64,000 bases of DNA from NCBI RefSeq assembly GCF_016653355.1, contig NZ_NHSK01000156.1, forward strand, positions 1-64,000, in the 5' to 3' direction. The position numbers and the translations under genes are program-made. This stretch comes from Rhodoplanes elegans (GTDB lineage Bacteria > Pseudomonadota > Alphaproteobacteria > Rhizobiales > Xanthobacteraceae). This document shows, in pieces, positions 43,278-52,738 of the stretch (position 1 is the stretch's first letter; the number at the start of each line of letters is the position of its first letter). A model generated the notes under the pieces. That model had not been told where the DNA came from. It did not search any database and saw nothing but the letters and a program-made list of their open reading frames with translations.

Positions 43278-44636
43278 ATGGCCAAGATCACCAAGAGGGT
43301 CGCCGACGCCGCCGAAGTGCGGGAGAAGGACTACGTCATTTGGGATGACGAGTTGCCCGGCTTCGGCCTCCGCGTTTTCACCTCGGGCAAGCGAAGCTAC
43401 GTCATCCAATATCGTGCAGGTGGTCGCTCGCGTCGCTACACCATAGGCCTTCACGGAGTCTGGACCCCGGAGACGGTCCGTCAGGAGGCGAAGATCCAAT
43501 TCGGCCGGATCGCGCAGGGCAACAATCCCGCCGAGGAACGGCACCTCGATCACAAGGCGCTCACCGTCAAGGAACTTTGCACATTGTACATGGCGGATCT
43601 CGAGGCTGGTCTCATCCTCGGGAAAGGCGGACGGTCAAAGAAGCCGAGCACTATCACCGTCGACGTCGGCCGCATCCACCGGCACATCATCCCGCTGATC
43701 GGCATGCGGCGCGTGAAGGATCTGACGAAGGCTGACATTAACAAGGTCCTGAAGGACATCATGGCTGGAAAGACCCGGGTGTCCGTCAAAACCAAAAAAC
43801 TTCGCGGCAAGGCCATCGTGCGAGGTGGAGCTGGAACCGCAACCCGAACGGTCGGCTTGCTTGGTGGTATTCTCACCTATGCCGTCGAAGCCGGCATCAT
43901 AGAGAGCAATCCGGCACACGGCATCCGCAAGCCGAAAGACAATGTGCGAACGCGTCGTTTGTCTGAAGCGGAGTATCGCATCCTCGGCCAGATGCTGCGC
44001 GACGCGGCGAGGCAAGAAAAATACATTACGACTGTGGACATCATTCGTCAGATTGCTCTGACAGGTTGCCGACGCAGCGAGATGATCCACTTAAAATGGT
44101 CGGAGGTCGACAGCGAGGCGAGCTATCTGCGCCTGCATGACAGCAAGGAAGGAAAATCGATTCGCGCAGTCGGTCTGCCGGTCATTGAGTATTTCGATTG
44201 CCGGCGCTTGGGCGCCGTTGGCACTTATGTTTTTCCCGGGCAGGGCGAGGACAATGCGTTCGGCAGCTTCTCGAACCACTGGGAGCAGATCTTCAAAAAG
44301 TCGCCGCTGTCGGATGTCACGCCGCACGTGCTGCGTCATAGCTTCGCTAGCATCGCGAACGACCTGGGATTCACCGAAGTCACGATCGCAGCCTTGGTAG
44401 GCCACTCAAAGGGGTCCGTTACGAGCAAATACATCCACACTCTCGACACGGCGCTCGTGATGGCTGCGGACACGATCGCGGGCTACATCCAAGGCCTGCT
44501 CGATGGCATTGAGTTCAAGCACACGGCGTATGCACTTGATCGTGACTCACGAAAGGCGGCACTTGCGCGTTTCTTGAGCAGGGCAGTTGGAGAACAAAGT
44601 ATCGCGGGCGAAGCTGACGCGCGCTGGGCTGCCTGA
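43278..44636 (+). CDS. int: Second tyrosine-type integrase (DUF4102 family)
   Basis: 452 residues. ITKRVADAAEVREKDYVIWD and SYVIQYRAGGRSRRYTIGLH form the arm-binding domain; ALTGCRRSEMIHLKWSEVD, VTPHVLRHSFASIANDLGF and LVGHSKGSVTSKYIHT hold the catalytic Arg, His-Arg and Tyr. It is not close to the first integrase in sequence, so it belongs to a separate or nested element. GTGCTTACG occurs twice just upstream (about 43225-43245), possible arm sites. No clear partner attachment repeat was seen. Confidence 0.9.
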   Translation: MAKITKRVADAAEVREKDYVIWDDELPGFGLRVFTSGKRSYVIQYRAGGRSRRYTIGLHGVWTPETVRQEAKIQFGRIAQGNNPAEERHLDHKALTVKELCTLYMADLEAGLILGKGGRSKKPSTITVDVGRIHRHIIPLIGMRRVKDLTKADINKVLKDIMAGKTRVSVKTKKLRGKAIVRGGAGTATRTVGLLGGILTYAVEAGIIESNPAHGIRKPKDNVRTRRLSEAEYRILGQMLRDAARQEKYITTVDIIRQIALTGCRRSEMIHLKWSEVDSEASYLRLHDSKEGKSIRAVGLPVIEYFDCRRLGAVGTYVFPGQGEDNAFGSFSNHWEQIFKKSPLSDVTPHVLRHSFASIANDLGFTEVTIAALVGHSKGSVTSKYIHTLDTALVMAADTIAGYIQGLLDGIEFKHTAYALDRDSRKAALARFLSRAVGEQSIAGEADARWAA

Positions 44637-44720
44637 ATGATCAGATCCTCAAGCGGCTTCTTAGTCTAGTCGATGTCGTCGAGCCCTATGTCCTGCCGGA
44701 CGCATCCACCGAGGCGGATT

Positions 44721-45694
44721 TCATGATTTCGTTGTTGGCTGCTCCCCTTCGTTTACGCGCAAAACTGCCTCATCGGCGGCAGTCCTGGTCCATCGGAACG
44801 GCACGCCCTCGATCCACATCCGATGCATGATCACCGCCAACCGGCGAGCCACGGCGACTTGAGCGCGCATCTTGCCGCGCCGGCGGGCGACCTCAACGCC
44901 CCATCGCTTCAGCCAACTCCAACGCTGCACCCGGGTCAGCAGGACATTGGCTGCCTCGCAGAGTAACGGAGTAACGACCGCATCATCCGATCGCCGCATC
45001 GGCTGATTCCGCCACTGCGATCTGTTTCGCCGGAAGCGCATCTTCGGGGAGTGAGGCCAAAATGAGCACCGACAAGAGAGGATTTGGCAAAGCGCGTCGG
45101 ATCCTCGACAGCCGTGCGGAACGCCAGCGCAGTGACCGGACCCACGCCCGGCACCGTCACCAACAATCGGCAGATGGGATCGGCCTTCACCGCCGCCAGC
45201 ACCAGGCCGTGAAGGTCGTCCAGACGGCGAACTGTCTCCTGGCGAACCGCGAGAATCGGACCAACGACCCGTTTGAGAAGCTCATCGCCATCCACGAGCT
45301 CGCGCACGCGCCGCTCCAGCCGAGCTGCGTCGATTTTGCCAACCTTCAAGCCGAACGCCTTGAGAATGCCGTGCAGATGGTTGTCCAGCATGACCCTGGA
45401 CTTGACCAGCCTCTCGCGGCTGCATAGCAGCGCTCGCAGCTTGCGGGTCGCTCGGGTCTTGACGTGAACGACGCGATACCAACCGGCCTGCAAACCATCA
45501 TGCGTCGCAGGCGCCAGCGATCCGGCCTCGAGACCGACCCGTTCGAAACTCAACCCAGTTTGCGTCAACCAGGCGGCGATCGTCTCGGGCTCGGAGCCGA
45601 CGCGCCCCTCCTTCACGACCTTGCGTTTCTCGTCGACGATGCAGATCGACGTCTCGCTCAACGACACATCAAGTCCGGCATAGTGCTGCTTCAC
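44721..45694 (-). pseudogene. IS110-family transposase with frameshift
   Basis: Starts at the GTG 45694 with GGAGGACACCC upstream. The first frame has the DEDD RuvC-like N-terminus (KQHYAGLDVSLSETSICIVD, VGLEAGS) and the C-terminal transposase_20 domain (VPGVGPVTALAFRTAVEDP). After GDRMMRSLL the frame is lost at an 8-bp tandem duplication (44961-44976), and the rest (CEAANVLLTRVQRWSWLKRW) continues in another frame to 44721. IS110 elements lack terminal inverted repeats, so ends cannot be set. Confidence 0.85.
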
Positions 45695-45986
45695 GGGTGT
45701 CCTCCATAGGGTTGCTGCACGGCGGATCAAGTGATTCGACCCGCTTCAGCCTGGAGGATCGCCGGCTAACCGTCATCGGGGCCGGGGCGCCAAACAACCC
45801 GATTGCCCCATCTCCGAATTTGTGATGCCCAATCATCCACATGGGAGGGAGACTCGAATACAACCGACCAATTGAAAAAAAGGTCGGAGTTTTCCCAACT
45901 CCAGTTGGCATATGTTGAGACAAGCAGGAAACGGACACTGCCGCAGCAATCTAACCGAGAATGGAATGCCATGGGAGAGCATTTCT

Positions 45987-46514
45987 CTACTTCGCCTTCA
46001 CTTCAACCGTTGCGTCAGCCAGTCGCTGATACAGATTTCGGCGGCGGATGATTGGCCACCAGTCGTATAAAAACGTCTCGATCGGCTTCCAATTGGCGAC
46101 CCAGCCAAAAATGATGAGACTCTCCTCGAAAACGCGGTTAAGTGGCGGTGGAGCCGTGGCGTGGATAGCCTGACTTGCAACGATGGCAGCCGCTAGCACA
46201 GACAAGCCGACTGCAAGGGAACGCCATCCGATCCGAAACGTCTCTCGAAGATCGAAGGATGCCTGCTCGACACGGTGAGTGAAATGTTGCCTTATTCCGG
46301 CAGGCACTTCTTGCGCATATGGCTGCGTGAGTTGCGACTCGGAAAGATAGACCACGAGATGGATGGGCTGATTTCTCGGCAACTCACGTGCCCAATTGAT
46401 AATGAATTCTTCTGCGTCCCGGTCTAGGTCTCGCTCGCGAAACGGATAGGGATCGAGGGTATGAAAGAGTTGCGACATATCCTCGATGCGAACCTCGATC
46501 GTGTCGTCCGGCAT
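45987..46514 (-). CDS. Membrane protein of unknown function
   Basis: 175 residues, last gene of the leftward operon. N-terminal half is soluble and charged (TIEVRIEDMSQLFHTLDPYP); residues 95-120 are a hydrophobic helix (IGWRSLAVGLSVLAAAIVAS) and a second lies near ESLIIFGWVANWKPIE. It starts 1 bp after the DUF5335 stop, so the two are coupled. No family recognised. Confidence 0.6.
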   Translation of the reverse strand: MPDDTIEVRIEDMSQLFHTLDPYPFRERDLDRDAEEFIINWARELPRNQPIHLVVYLSESQLTQPYAQEVPAGIRQHFTHRVEQASFDLRETFRIGWRSLAVGLSVLAAAIVASQAIHATAPPPLNRVFEESLIIFGWVANWKPIETFLYDWWPIIRRRNLYQRLADATVEVKAK

Positions 46515-46515
46515 C

Positions 46516-46857
46516 TCACCGTTCCGGCGGTGGCAGCATCAGCGGATCCATCAGTTTGACGATTTGCTTTCGGCTCTCTCCATCGACGATCTCCAAGCTC
46601 GAAAAGCCGGCCGCGTCCTCGTCCGCAGCCAAGCTCCGGGGCTTATGGATGATGTGATCGAGGTTTTCGAGAGCCACCTCGATGATATCGTCCTTCGGAT
46701 CATAAGTGACGCCAAAGATGGGAACTTGCTTGGCAGCGATTTGGTCTCCTATAGGCAGGGCAGCGACCTCAATCTGAGCCCGCTTGCCTTCCAGGCCCTT
46801 GGAGATTCGATCGCAGTATGATTTCCATTCGCTCTTTTGGAGTTGGCGGATAGGCAT
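46516..46857 (-). CDS. DUF5335 family protein
   Basis: 113 residues. ALPIGDQIAAKQVPIFGVTY, YDPKDDIIEVALENLDHIIH and DGESRKQIVKLMDPLMLPPP are the conserved blocks of DUF5335, a small family often found beside Hsp20 and stress genes. GAGGAG precedes the ATG. Biochemical function is not known. Confidence 0.75.
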   Translation of the reverse strand: MPIRQLQKSEWKSYCDRISKGLEGKRAQIEVAALPIGDQIAAKQVPIFGVTYDPKDDIIEVALENLDHIIHKPRSLAADEDAAGFSSLEIVDGESRKQIVKLMDPLMLPPPER

Positions 46858-46905
46858 TGTTTCAAGCTCCTCGTTGAGTGCACTTGTTGAATTCTAAAAC
46901 CAGAC

Positions 46906-48225
46906 TCAGAGACCTTCAGGCGCGCCCGCAATAGCAAAAGTCAGAACGTCGGTCGAAAATGTCGTCTTTGCGGTATGTCTAACCAAATCCGGCTCGATCG
47001 ATTCGATCCTATTCCGCCATTGTTGAATGTAGTCGATACCTTGCGCCATGCGTTGTACAGCAAGAAGTTTTGCGGAAATGGCCGAAGTGCCATCCATCGA
47101 TACGGGCAACATGTCCTTGAGATAGGACTTTGCCGCTGCGATTTCTTCATCTGAAATATCTCCTTGAGCCGCACGGCGCCACACCGCCTGAACTGTTTCG
47201 ATGGCGGTTTTTGCCTTGGCGTTTTCGGTCGCAAACCGACCGATGAGAAGATCGGCTTGCAAAAGCGTCTCCGCGGCCGTGCGAATTGAGTACACGAGCC
47301 CCTTCCGCTCTCGCAGTTCGACGAACAGGCGCGACGTCAGCGTGCCACCTCCCAAGATATGATTAAGCACAAGCAATGGAAAATACTCCGTCGACGTTGG
47401 AGAGGCGCCCGGGTGACCGAAAACGCATGCGGATTGCGGGAAAGGCAAACGGACAGCGACCGGCGAAAATATTTGATATTCGGCCTTCGCGAGAGCGCTT
47501 ATTCCTTGTTTCTTCGACGCATTTTGGAAACCGCGATCAAGCAAGTCCGCCAACTCGGCGGCACTCACGTCGCCTGCCGCTGCCACAACGAGTTTTGCAT
47601 TCGACAACCGAGACTGAAAGTGTCGCAAATCAGACGCCATAATGCGCCCATTCGCTTCACGGGAGCCAAGCGGAGGATTTCTGTAGGGATGATCCGGGAA
47701 GGCAGCCTTCCACCACGCAAGCGAAGCCGCATAGGCTGGATCATTGTCGAGGCGCGCGAGTTCAGCGTCCCGCTTGATCCTAATCCGTTCAATGGCGTCG
47801 AGATCGAAGCGCGGTTGCGATAGAGCCAACCGTAGCAGATCGAATGCACGGTTTCGATGCTCGCGCGTGACCTCAAGACGCCCGACGAGGGCATCTCTGT
47901 CCGCGGCAAAGGTTAGCGTGGCTCCAATATCGGCGAGCTGTTCCTGAAAAGTCGTAGCGTCAAATTTACCGGCACCCTCCAGAAACATTTGAGCGGCGAA
48001 ATTTGCGAGTCCTTGCTTATCGTCAGGATCAGAAGCAGAGCCAACTCCAACCAAGGCAAAGTCGACGACAATGATGGGGAGGTGATGAGATTCTGCTAGC
48101 CAAGCCAAGGCTCCAGAAGAGCTGGTAACAGTCCGAATATCTAATGGAAATGCGTGGTGGGTTTGCATAAACATAAAAGCCGTCACCCATAGAATTTTGA
48201 AGGCAATTTTTACCCGAGCAGACAT
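46906..48225 (-). CDS. M16-family peptidase, non-catalytic-type subunit
   Basis: 439 residues with a signal peptide (FKILWVTAFMFMQTHHAFPL). The fold matches M16 peptidases (GLANFAAQMFLEGAGKFDAT at the place of the HxxEH helix, then GGGTLTSRLFVELRERKGLV), but the zinc motif is degenerate: there is no HxxEH. Such subunits pair with an active partner, here the next gene upstream, which ends 4 bp before it. Together they would form a periplasmic heterodimer degrading peptides. Confidence 0.85.
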   Translation of the reverse strand: MSARVKIAFKILWVTAFMFMQTHHAFPLDIRTVTSSSGALAWLAESHHLPIIVVDFALVGVGSASDPDDKQGLANFAAQMFLEGAGKFDATTFQEQLADIGATLTFAADRDALVGRLEVTREHRNRAFDLLRLALSQPRFDLDAIERIRIKRDAELARLDNDPAYAASLAWWKAAFPDHPYRNPPLGSREANGRIMASDLRHFQSRLSNAKLVVAAAGDVSAAELADLLDRGFQNASKKQGISALAKAEYQIFSPVAVRLPFPQSACVFGHPGASPTSTEYFPLLVLNHILGGGTLTSRLFVELRERKGLVYSIRTAAETLLQADLLIGRFATENAKAKTAIETVQAVWRRAAQGDISDEEIAAAKSYLKDMLPVSMDGTSAISAKLLAVQRMAQGIDYIQQWRNRIESIEPDLVRHTAKTTFSTDVLTFAIAGAPEGL

Positions 48226-48229
48226 GTTT

Positions 48230-49636
48230 TTACCTGTCGACCAACAGCAACGATGTTACCGACCGCGTCGGCTGGAAGAGATCGCGGGCCGCCACCGCGA
48301 TGTCGTCAGGGGTCACGGCGGAAATCAAATCTTGCCGTCGCTCAATGTCGGGCAGAGCAGCCCCGGTCGCCAGCGCAGCGCCAACCGCAAGTGCAGCTTT
48401 GTAGGTCCCATCGCGGGCTTGCAGGTCGGCCATAATGAGCTTCTGTCTTGCGCGCGTCAGATCGGCAGGATTGTTTGAAATAGTTTTCGCCAAGGCATTG
48501 AGCTCCTCGTCGATCGCGCGCTCCAAGTCCTCCAAAGCAACTCCAGGTTTGGGGATGGCATTGATCGCGAACATTGTTTCATCAATCGCGGCGGGGTCGT
48601 AGCTCGCGGACACGTCGGCCGCCAATCTGCGCTCCATCACCAGGCGACGATGAAGAATGCCGGTTGGTCCACCGCCAAGCAGTTCGGCCAGAATCTCTAT
48701 TGCAATTGTCTTGGGTCGATCTGCAGTCCCATGGGAAGGCGCCAAATACAGGCGGAGCCAAAGGGGCCGGCCGACCCGCGGATCCTTCATAACGATGCGC
48801 CGCTCCGCAAGCGAGGGCGGTTCGGTGGCGCGTTTACGCGTTACGGCGTAAGCAGCCAGCTTCCCGTAATGCTTGGTCGCAAGATGCCTGAGCTGCTCGA
48901 AATCGATGTCGCCGGAAATTACCAAAAGCGCATTACTGGGGGTATACCATCGACGATAGAAAGAAAGTGCGTCTTCTTGAGTCCAAGAGCGAATTTCGTG
49001 CATCCAGCCAATGACGGGAATTCCATAGCGATGGTTGAGAAAAAGCGACGCAAGTGCTTGTTCGAGAAGCAATGCTTCCGGATTGTTGTCTGTACGCAAG
49101 CGCCGTTCTTCGACAATCACCTCTCGCTCGACAGCGACTTGTTGCGGAGTGAGCGCGAGATTGACCATGCGGTCGGCCTCAAGCTCCATGATTCTCTCAA
49201 GGTGGGCAGAGCCTACGGTCGCGTAGTAGGCGGTAAAGTCATAAGATGTGAATGCGTTGAGCTCGCCTCCAACGTCGCCAATGAAGCGGGCATAAGAGTC
49301 GCCCGGATTGGTCGGCGTTCCCTTGAACATCAAATGCTCGAAAAAGTGGGCGAGACCCGATTTTCCCGGCTCTTCGTCGGCTGAGCCCACGCGGTACCAA
49401 AGCATGTGAGTGACGATCGGCAGACGGCGATCAGGCACATAGATGACCTTCATCCCGTTCGCCAGTTCGAAAATCTGGGAATTTAGCGATCCTGCTTGAG
49501 CGACTGTCAGCAAGCTGCTCATTGCCGCAACGCCGATTGTCAATGCCCAAGTCCAAGCGATAGCTGTGAACGACAACCTCGCACGAAGCGCAACGGTAGC
49601 GCCCCAGCCTCTCGCCAATGAACTCCAAGAGGACAT
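48230..49636 (-). CDS. M16-family zinc metallopeptidase, catalytic subunit
   Basis: 468 residues from the ATG at 49636 (a TTG at 49651 is possible). Signal-anchor-like N-terminus, then the inverted zinc motif HFFEH (residues 97-101) with the downstream Glu in ELEADRMVNLAL, and EVIVEERRLRTDNNPEALL. It follows the DegP gene by 16 bp. Together with the degenerate partner it forms the paired Zn-protease genes also reported in gammaproteobacterial stress-tolerance islands. Confidence 0.88.
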   Translation of the reverse strand: MSSWSSLARGWGATVALRARLSFTAIAWTWALTIGVAAMSSLLTVAQAGSLNSQIFELANGMKVIYVPDRRLPIVTHMLWYRVGSADEEPGKSGLAHFFEHLMFKGTPTNPGDSYARFIGDVGGELNAFTSYDFTAYYATVGSAHLERIMELEADRMVNLALTPQQVAVEREVIVEERRLRTDNNPEALLLEQALASLFLNHRYGIPVIGWMHEIRSWTQEDALSFYRRWYTPSNALLVISGDIDFEQLRHLATKHYGKLAAYAVTRKRATEPPSLAERRIVMKDPRVGRPLWLRLYLAPSHGTADRPKTIAIEILAELLGGGPTGILHRRLVMERRLAADVSASYDPAAIDETMFAINAIPKPGVALEDLERAIDEELNALAKTISNNPADLTRARQKLIMADLQARDGTYKAALAVGAALATGAALPDIERRQDLISAVTPDDIAVAARDLFQPTRSVTSLLLVDR

Positions 49637-49652
49637 GGACGATGAACTCAAC

Positions 49653-51041
49653 TTATGTGATCAAGATAAAGAGTGACATGTCTTCGCGCAGCACGTCGAG
49701 CGCGGCGACGCGGCCTGCCTCCTGCAGTGCTGCCTGGAACTCCGCAACATTACGCACGGGCTTACGGTTGACGGCGACAATGACGTCGCCGGCGCGCAAG
49801 CCACGTGCCGCTGCCGGGCTGCCGGCTTCGACTTCTGCCACAACAACGCCTTGGACCTTGCCGTACATGGGCATGCCCGGACCGATTTCGCGCACGGTCG
49901 CGCCACGCAACCGCGGGATGACTGCACCCTTGTCGGTTTGCAATGCGGCCGTTTGAGGAGAGGCTGAGCTCCGCTCGACGCGCGCGCGTAGCCGCCGCTC
50001 CGCGCCGTTTCGCAGGATCGTCAACTCAACATCCTCACCGACCCGGGTCAATCCAATGCGGTTGCGCAGATCGGATGCCCCGCGCACCGGCCGCCCGCCG
50101 AGGGCGGTCACGACATCTCCTGCCTTTATGCCGGCCTTGTCGGCCGCCGACCCGGGCTCGACCTGCACCACGACGGCACCTTCGCTTGTCCTGGATATAT
50201 CCATCGCTTTCGCAATATCGGGAGTGAGGTCCTGCACCACGAAACCGAGCCGGCCGCGCTGAACTTCGCCGTAGCGAATGAGCTGATCCATGACGGAGCG
50301 AGCCATGTTGCTCGATACCGCAAAGCCGATCCCGACATTTCCGCCGGAGGGTGCAACAATGGCCGTATTGATCCCGATCAGTTCGCCACTGAGGGACACC
50401 AGGGCCCCACCGGAATTGCCCGGATTGATCGAGGCGTCGGTCTGGATGAAGTCCTCGTAGCCTTCGGCATTGATGCCGCTGCGCCCAAGTGCGCTCACAA
50501 TGCCCATCGTCACGGTCTGCCCGAGGCCAAACGGATTGCCGATGGCAAGAGCATAATCACCGACGCGCACCTTATCCGAGTCGGCAAGCGGAAGCTGCGT
50601 CAGGCGATCGGCTTCGATTTGCACCAGGGCGATGTCGGTTGCAGAATCGCTGCCGATGAGCTTTGCCTTGAATTGTCGGCGGTCGCGTAGCGTGACGACG
50701 ATCTCGGTCGCCTTGTCGACGACATGATGATTGGTGATCACGTAACCTTTGCCGGCGTCGATGATAACACCCGAACCCGCGCTCATCTGCGGGGGAATTT
50801 TGTCGGGGTCCGGGAGCTCAAAGAATCGGCGAAAAAACGGATCCCGGAGCAGTGGATTATCCTGCACCGGCGATCGCGACAGCACGGAAATATTAACTAC
50901 CGCGGGCGCCACTTTTTCGACCAGCGGAGCGAGGGTTGGCTGCGACGGAATGAGTGCTGCCTGTTGCGCGACTGCGGGAGCGCTCCCGATCACGGCGGCA
51001 AAGCACAGGGTCAGAAGGACAGTTCGCACGTGCATTCTCAT
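49653..51041 (-). CDS. DegP/HtrA-like periplasmic serine protease (Do family)
   Basis: 462 residues. Signal peptide VRTVLLTLCFAAVIGSAPAV, trypsin-like domain with catalytic His106 (VITNHHVVD), Asp136 (TDIALVQ) and Ser210 (GNSGGALV), then two PDZ domains (GFVVQDLTPDIAKAM... and VVVAEVEAGSPAAARG...). Positions nearly equal those of E. coli DegP. The start at 51041 has AAGGTGG seven bases upstream and is preferred to 51056. It follows the third Hsp20 gene by 29 bp. Corresponds to the DegP copy of stress-tolerance islands. Confidence 0.92.
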   Translation of the reverse strand: MRMHVRTVLLTLCFAAVIGSAPAVAQQAALIPSQPTLAPLVEKVAPAVVNISVLSRSPVQDNPLLRDPFFRRFFELPDPDKIPPQMSAGSGVIIDAGKGYVITNHHVVDKATEIVVTLRDRRQFKAKLIGSDSATDIALVQIEADRLTQLPLADSDKVRVGDYALAIGNPFGLGQTVTMGIVSALGRSGINAEGYEDFIQTDASINPGNSGGALVSLSGELIGINTAIVAPSGGNVGIGFAVSSNMARSVMDQLIRYGEVQRGRLGFVVQDLTPDIAKAMDISRTSEGAVVVQVEPGSAADKAGIKAGDVVTALGGRPVRGASDLRNRIGLTRVGEDVELTILRNGAERRLRARVERSSASPQTAALQTDKGAVIPRLRGATVREIGPGMPMYGKVQGVVVAEVEAGSPAAARGLRAGDVIVAVNRKPVRNVAEFQAALQEAGRVAALDVLREDMSLFILIT

Positions 51042-51070
51042 CGTAGCCACCTTCATTGAGGGCTTCTGGA

Positions 51071-51577
51071 TCAAGCGCGCCGCACAGTAATCCGCTTTGT
51101 GGTGGCCGCTGCTTCCGGCTTTTTTGCAAGCTTGACGGTCAAGACACCATTCTTGAACGTGGCGTTGGCGGAGTCGAGATCGACGGTATCGGGAAGCGGG
51201 ATGACGCGTTCGACTGAGCCAAAGGTCCGTTCCTGGAGATAATAGTCCTTCTCCTTTTTCTCGATCTCCGATTTTTTCTCGCCGCGAATGGTCAGTACGC
51301 CTTCGGCAAGACTGACGTCGATGTCTTTCTCGTCCATGCCGGGCAGTTCCGCCGTGACCTCGATTTCTTTGTCGGTTTCCGAAAGATCTACGCTCGGCAT
51401 GGAGACCGACCATGCGGAAGATGTTGAGGGCCAGGGCAGATCGAAGCCGCGCCAGAAATTGTCGAACGCGCGGTTGATGTCGCTCTGCAGCGAACGGAGC
51501 GGCTCGCCTTGCTGCTCGCGCCGCACCGGCACCTGCCGCTTGCCCCAATTCCATGGGATAAGATCGCGAATCTTCAT
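51071..51577 (-). CDS. Small heat-shock protein (Hsp20)
   Basis: 168 residues. The alpha-crystallin domain runs from SMPSVDLSETDKEIEVTAEL to TVKLAKKPEA, with GVLTIRGEKKSE and the G-V-L motif in FKNGVLTVKLA. N-terminal WPSTSSAWSVS is disordered. An ATP-independent holdase keeping denatured proteins soluble. Third and most canonical Hsp20 of the leftward operon. Confidence 0.9.
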   Translation of the reverse strand: MKIRDLIPWNWGKRQVPVRREQQGEPLRSLQSDINRAFDNFWRGFDLPWPSTSSAWSVSMPSVDLSETDKEIEVTAELPGMDEKDIDVSLAEGVLTIRGEKKSEIEKKEKDYYLQERTFGSVERVIPLPDTVDLDSANATFKNGVLTVKLAKKPEAAATTKRITVRRA

Positions 51578-51597
51578 CTTAGTCCTCCTCCGAGCGG

Positions 51598-51981
51598 CTA
51601 TGCGGCGCGCACGTTGATCTTCTTGGCCGGCGATGGCGTGGTCTTCGGCAGGGTCAGCCGCAATACGCCGTCCTTGAATTCGGCATCGATGCGGTCTCCA
51701 TCGACAAGTTCGGACAGCGTGAATACACGCTCGTAGTTGCCGTCCTCATATTCCGCATGGACCAGCGTATATCCTTGAGGAGCGAACGGCTTGGCGCTGG
51801 CGGCGATGGTCAACGTTCGCTTGTCCAGCGTGACGTTGAGACTCTGTGGGTCGGCCCCCGGCATTTCCAGCAGCATGACCACCGCATCCTTGGTCTCGTA
51901 GATGTCGGCCGGCGGGAGGAATGTCGGAGCTTGGCTTACAGTTTCGGTTTGCGCTGTTGCGGCTGATGAGTTGTCGGTCAT
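51598..51981 (-). CDS. Small heat-shock protein (Hsp20)
   Basis: 127 residues from the ATG at 51981 (GTG at 52002 possible, which would overlap the previous gene). Alpha-crystallin domain from PPADIYETKDAVVMLLEMPG to FKDGVLRLTLPKT, with short N-terminus. Divergent from the other copies, which suggests hetero-oligomer formation or separate substrates. Confidence 0.88.
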   Translation of the reverse strand: MTDNSSAATAQTETVSQAPTFLPPADIYETKDAVVMLLEMPGADPQSLNVTLDKRTLTIAASAKPFAPQGYTLVHAEYEDGNYERVFTLSELVDGDRIDAEFKDGVLRLTLPKTTPSPAKKINVRAA

Positions 51982-51998
51982 GGAGAAACTCCGCTCGT

Positions 51999-52439
51999 TC
52001 ACGCCGGGTTGATCTTAATCTGGCGGGGCTTGTCGGCAGGCGGTCGCGGCAGTTCGAGAATGAGCACGCCACGCTCAAAGCGAGCTGAGGCCTTCTCGGA
52101 GTCCACGCGGAAGGGAAGAACAAGCGTCCGGGCAAAAGAGCCGGTCGCGCGCTCCTCGCGGTGTACCGTCGCGTCCTTGCCAGGCGCCGCGGGCTCGCGC
52201 TTCCCGCGCAGCGTCACCGTATCCTGGTGCACCGTGATGTCGATCTGGTCGGGTGCAACACCCGGAACTTCAGCAGTGATGATGGCGCCGTCCGCCCCCG
52301 CCCAGACGTTGACGGGCGGGTACTCTGCCGGGACGGCCAATCTGAAGCCGCCGAATGCCCGGTTCATTTCTTCCTGAAGTCGGCGCATGTCGCGCGCAAC
52401 CTCCGGCCATCGGCCGCCGAGCGCTAGATCAGTTAGCAT
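51999..52439 (-). CDS. Small heat-shock protein (Hsp20), first gene of leftward operon
   Basis: 146 residues. The alpha-crystallin domain spans VNVWAGADGAIITAEVPGVA to FERGVLILELPRPP, with a QIDITVHQDTVTLRGKREPA strand pair. AAGGGAG lies before the ATG. It is nearest the divergent regulatory region and so is the promoter-proximal gene. Confidence 0.9.
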   Translation of the reverse strand: MLTDLALGGRWPEVARDMRRLQEEMNRAFGGFRLAVPAEYPPVNVWAGADGAIITAEVPGVAPDQIDITVHQDTVTLRGKREPAAPGKDATVHREERATGSFARTLVLPFRVDSEKASARFERGVLILELPRPPADKPRQIKINPA

Positions 52440-52527
52440 GCCAAAGCTCCCTTTATCCGTTCAGATCAACCAATAGCGCCATCAGGCATCGGCGCCTTGA
52501 CATCAATGCTGCATTTCCATGGCTCAG

Positions 52528-52545
52528 CATTGACGATCGTCAATG
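52528..52545. promoter_or_regulatory. FNR/FixK-type palindrome between divergent operons
   Basis: CATTGACGATCGTCAATG, an 18-bp perfect palindrome whose core TTGAC-GATC-GTCAA fits the CRP/FNR-family (FixK, NnrR) consensus TTGAY-N4-RTCAA. A looser outer pair, TCAATGCTG / CAGCATTGA, surrounds it. It lies 90 bp from the Hsp20 start and 190 bp from hdeD, in a 299-bp gap with no gene. Confidence 0.6.
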
Positions 52546-52738
52546 TGGCCTACGGAGCCAGATGCAATCAATCGTCACAGGTGAAGCGTATCAGGCTTGC
52601 ATGCAAGGGCATCAGGCGGGCCTGCATATTGGGTCACTGCGCCAAGTCCGAGGGCGATGCGGCTCACGATGCGTAGCAGCGGTCAAGTCGAACAGCTATT
52701 AATGACGCTATTCGGCAAGTTGATGGAAGGGGCCTATC

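Noticed and set aside
45766-46051. Short frames on both strands right of the IS110 remnant
   Set aside because: No start signals or similarity; likely remnants.
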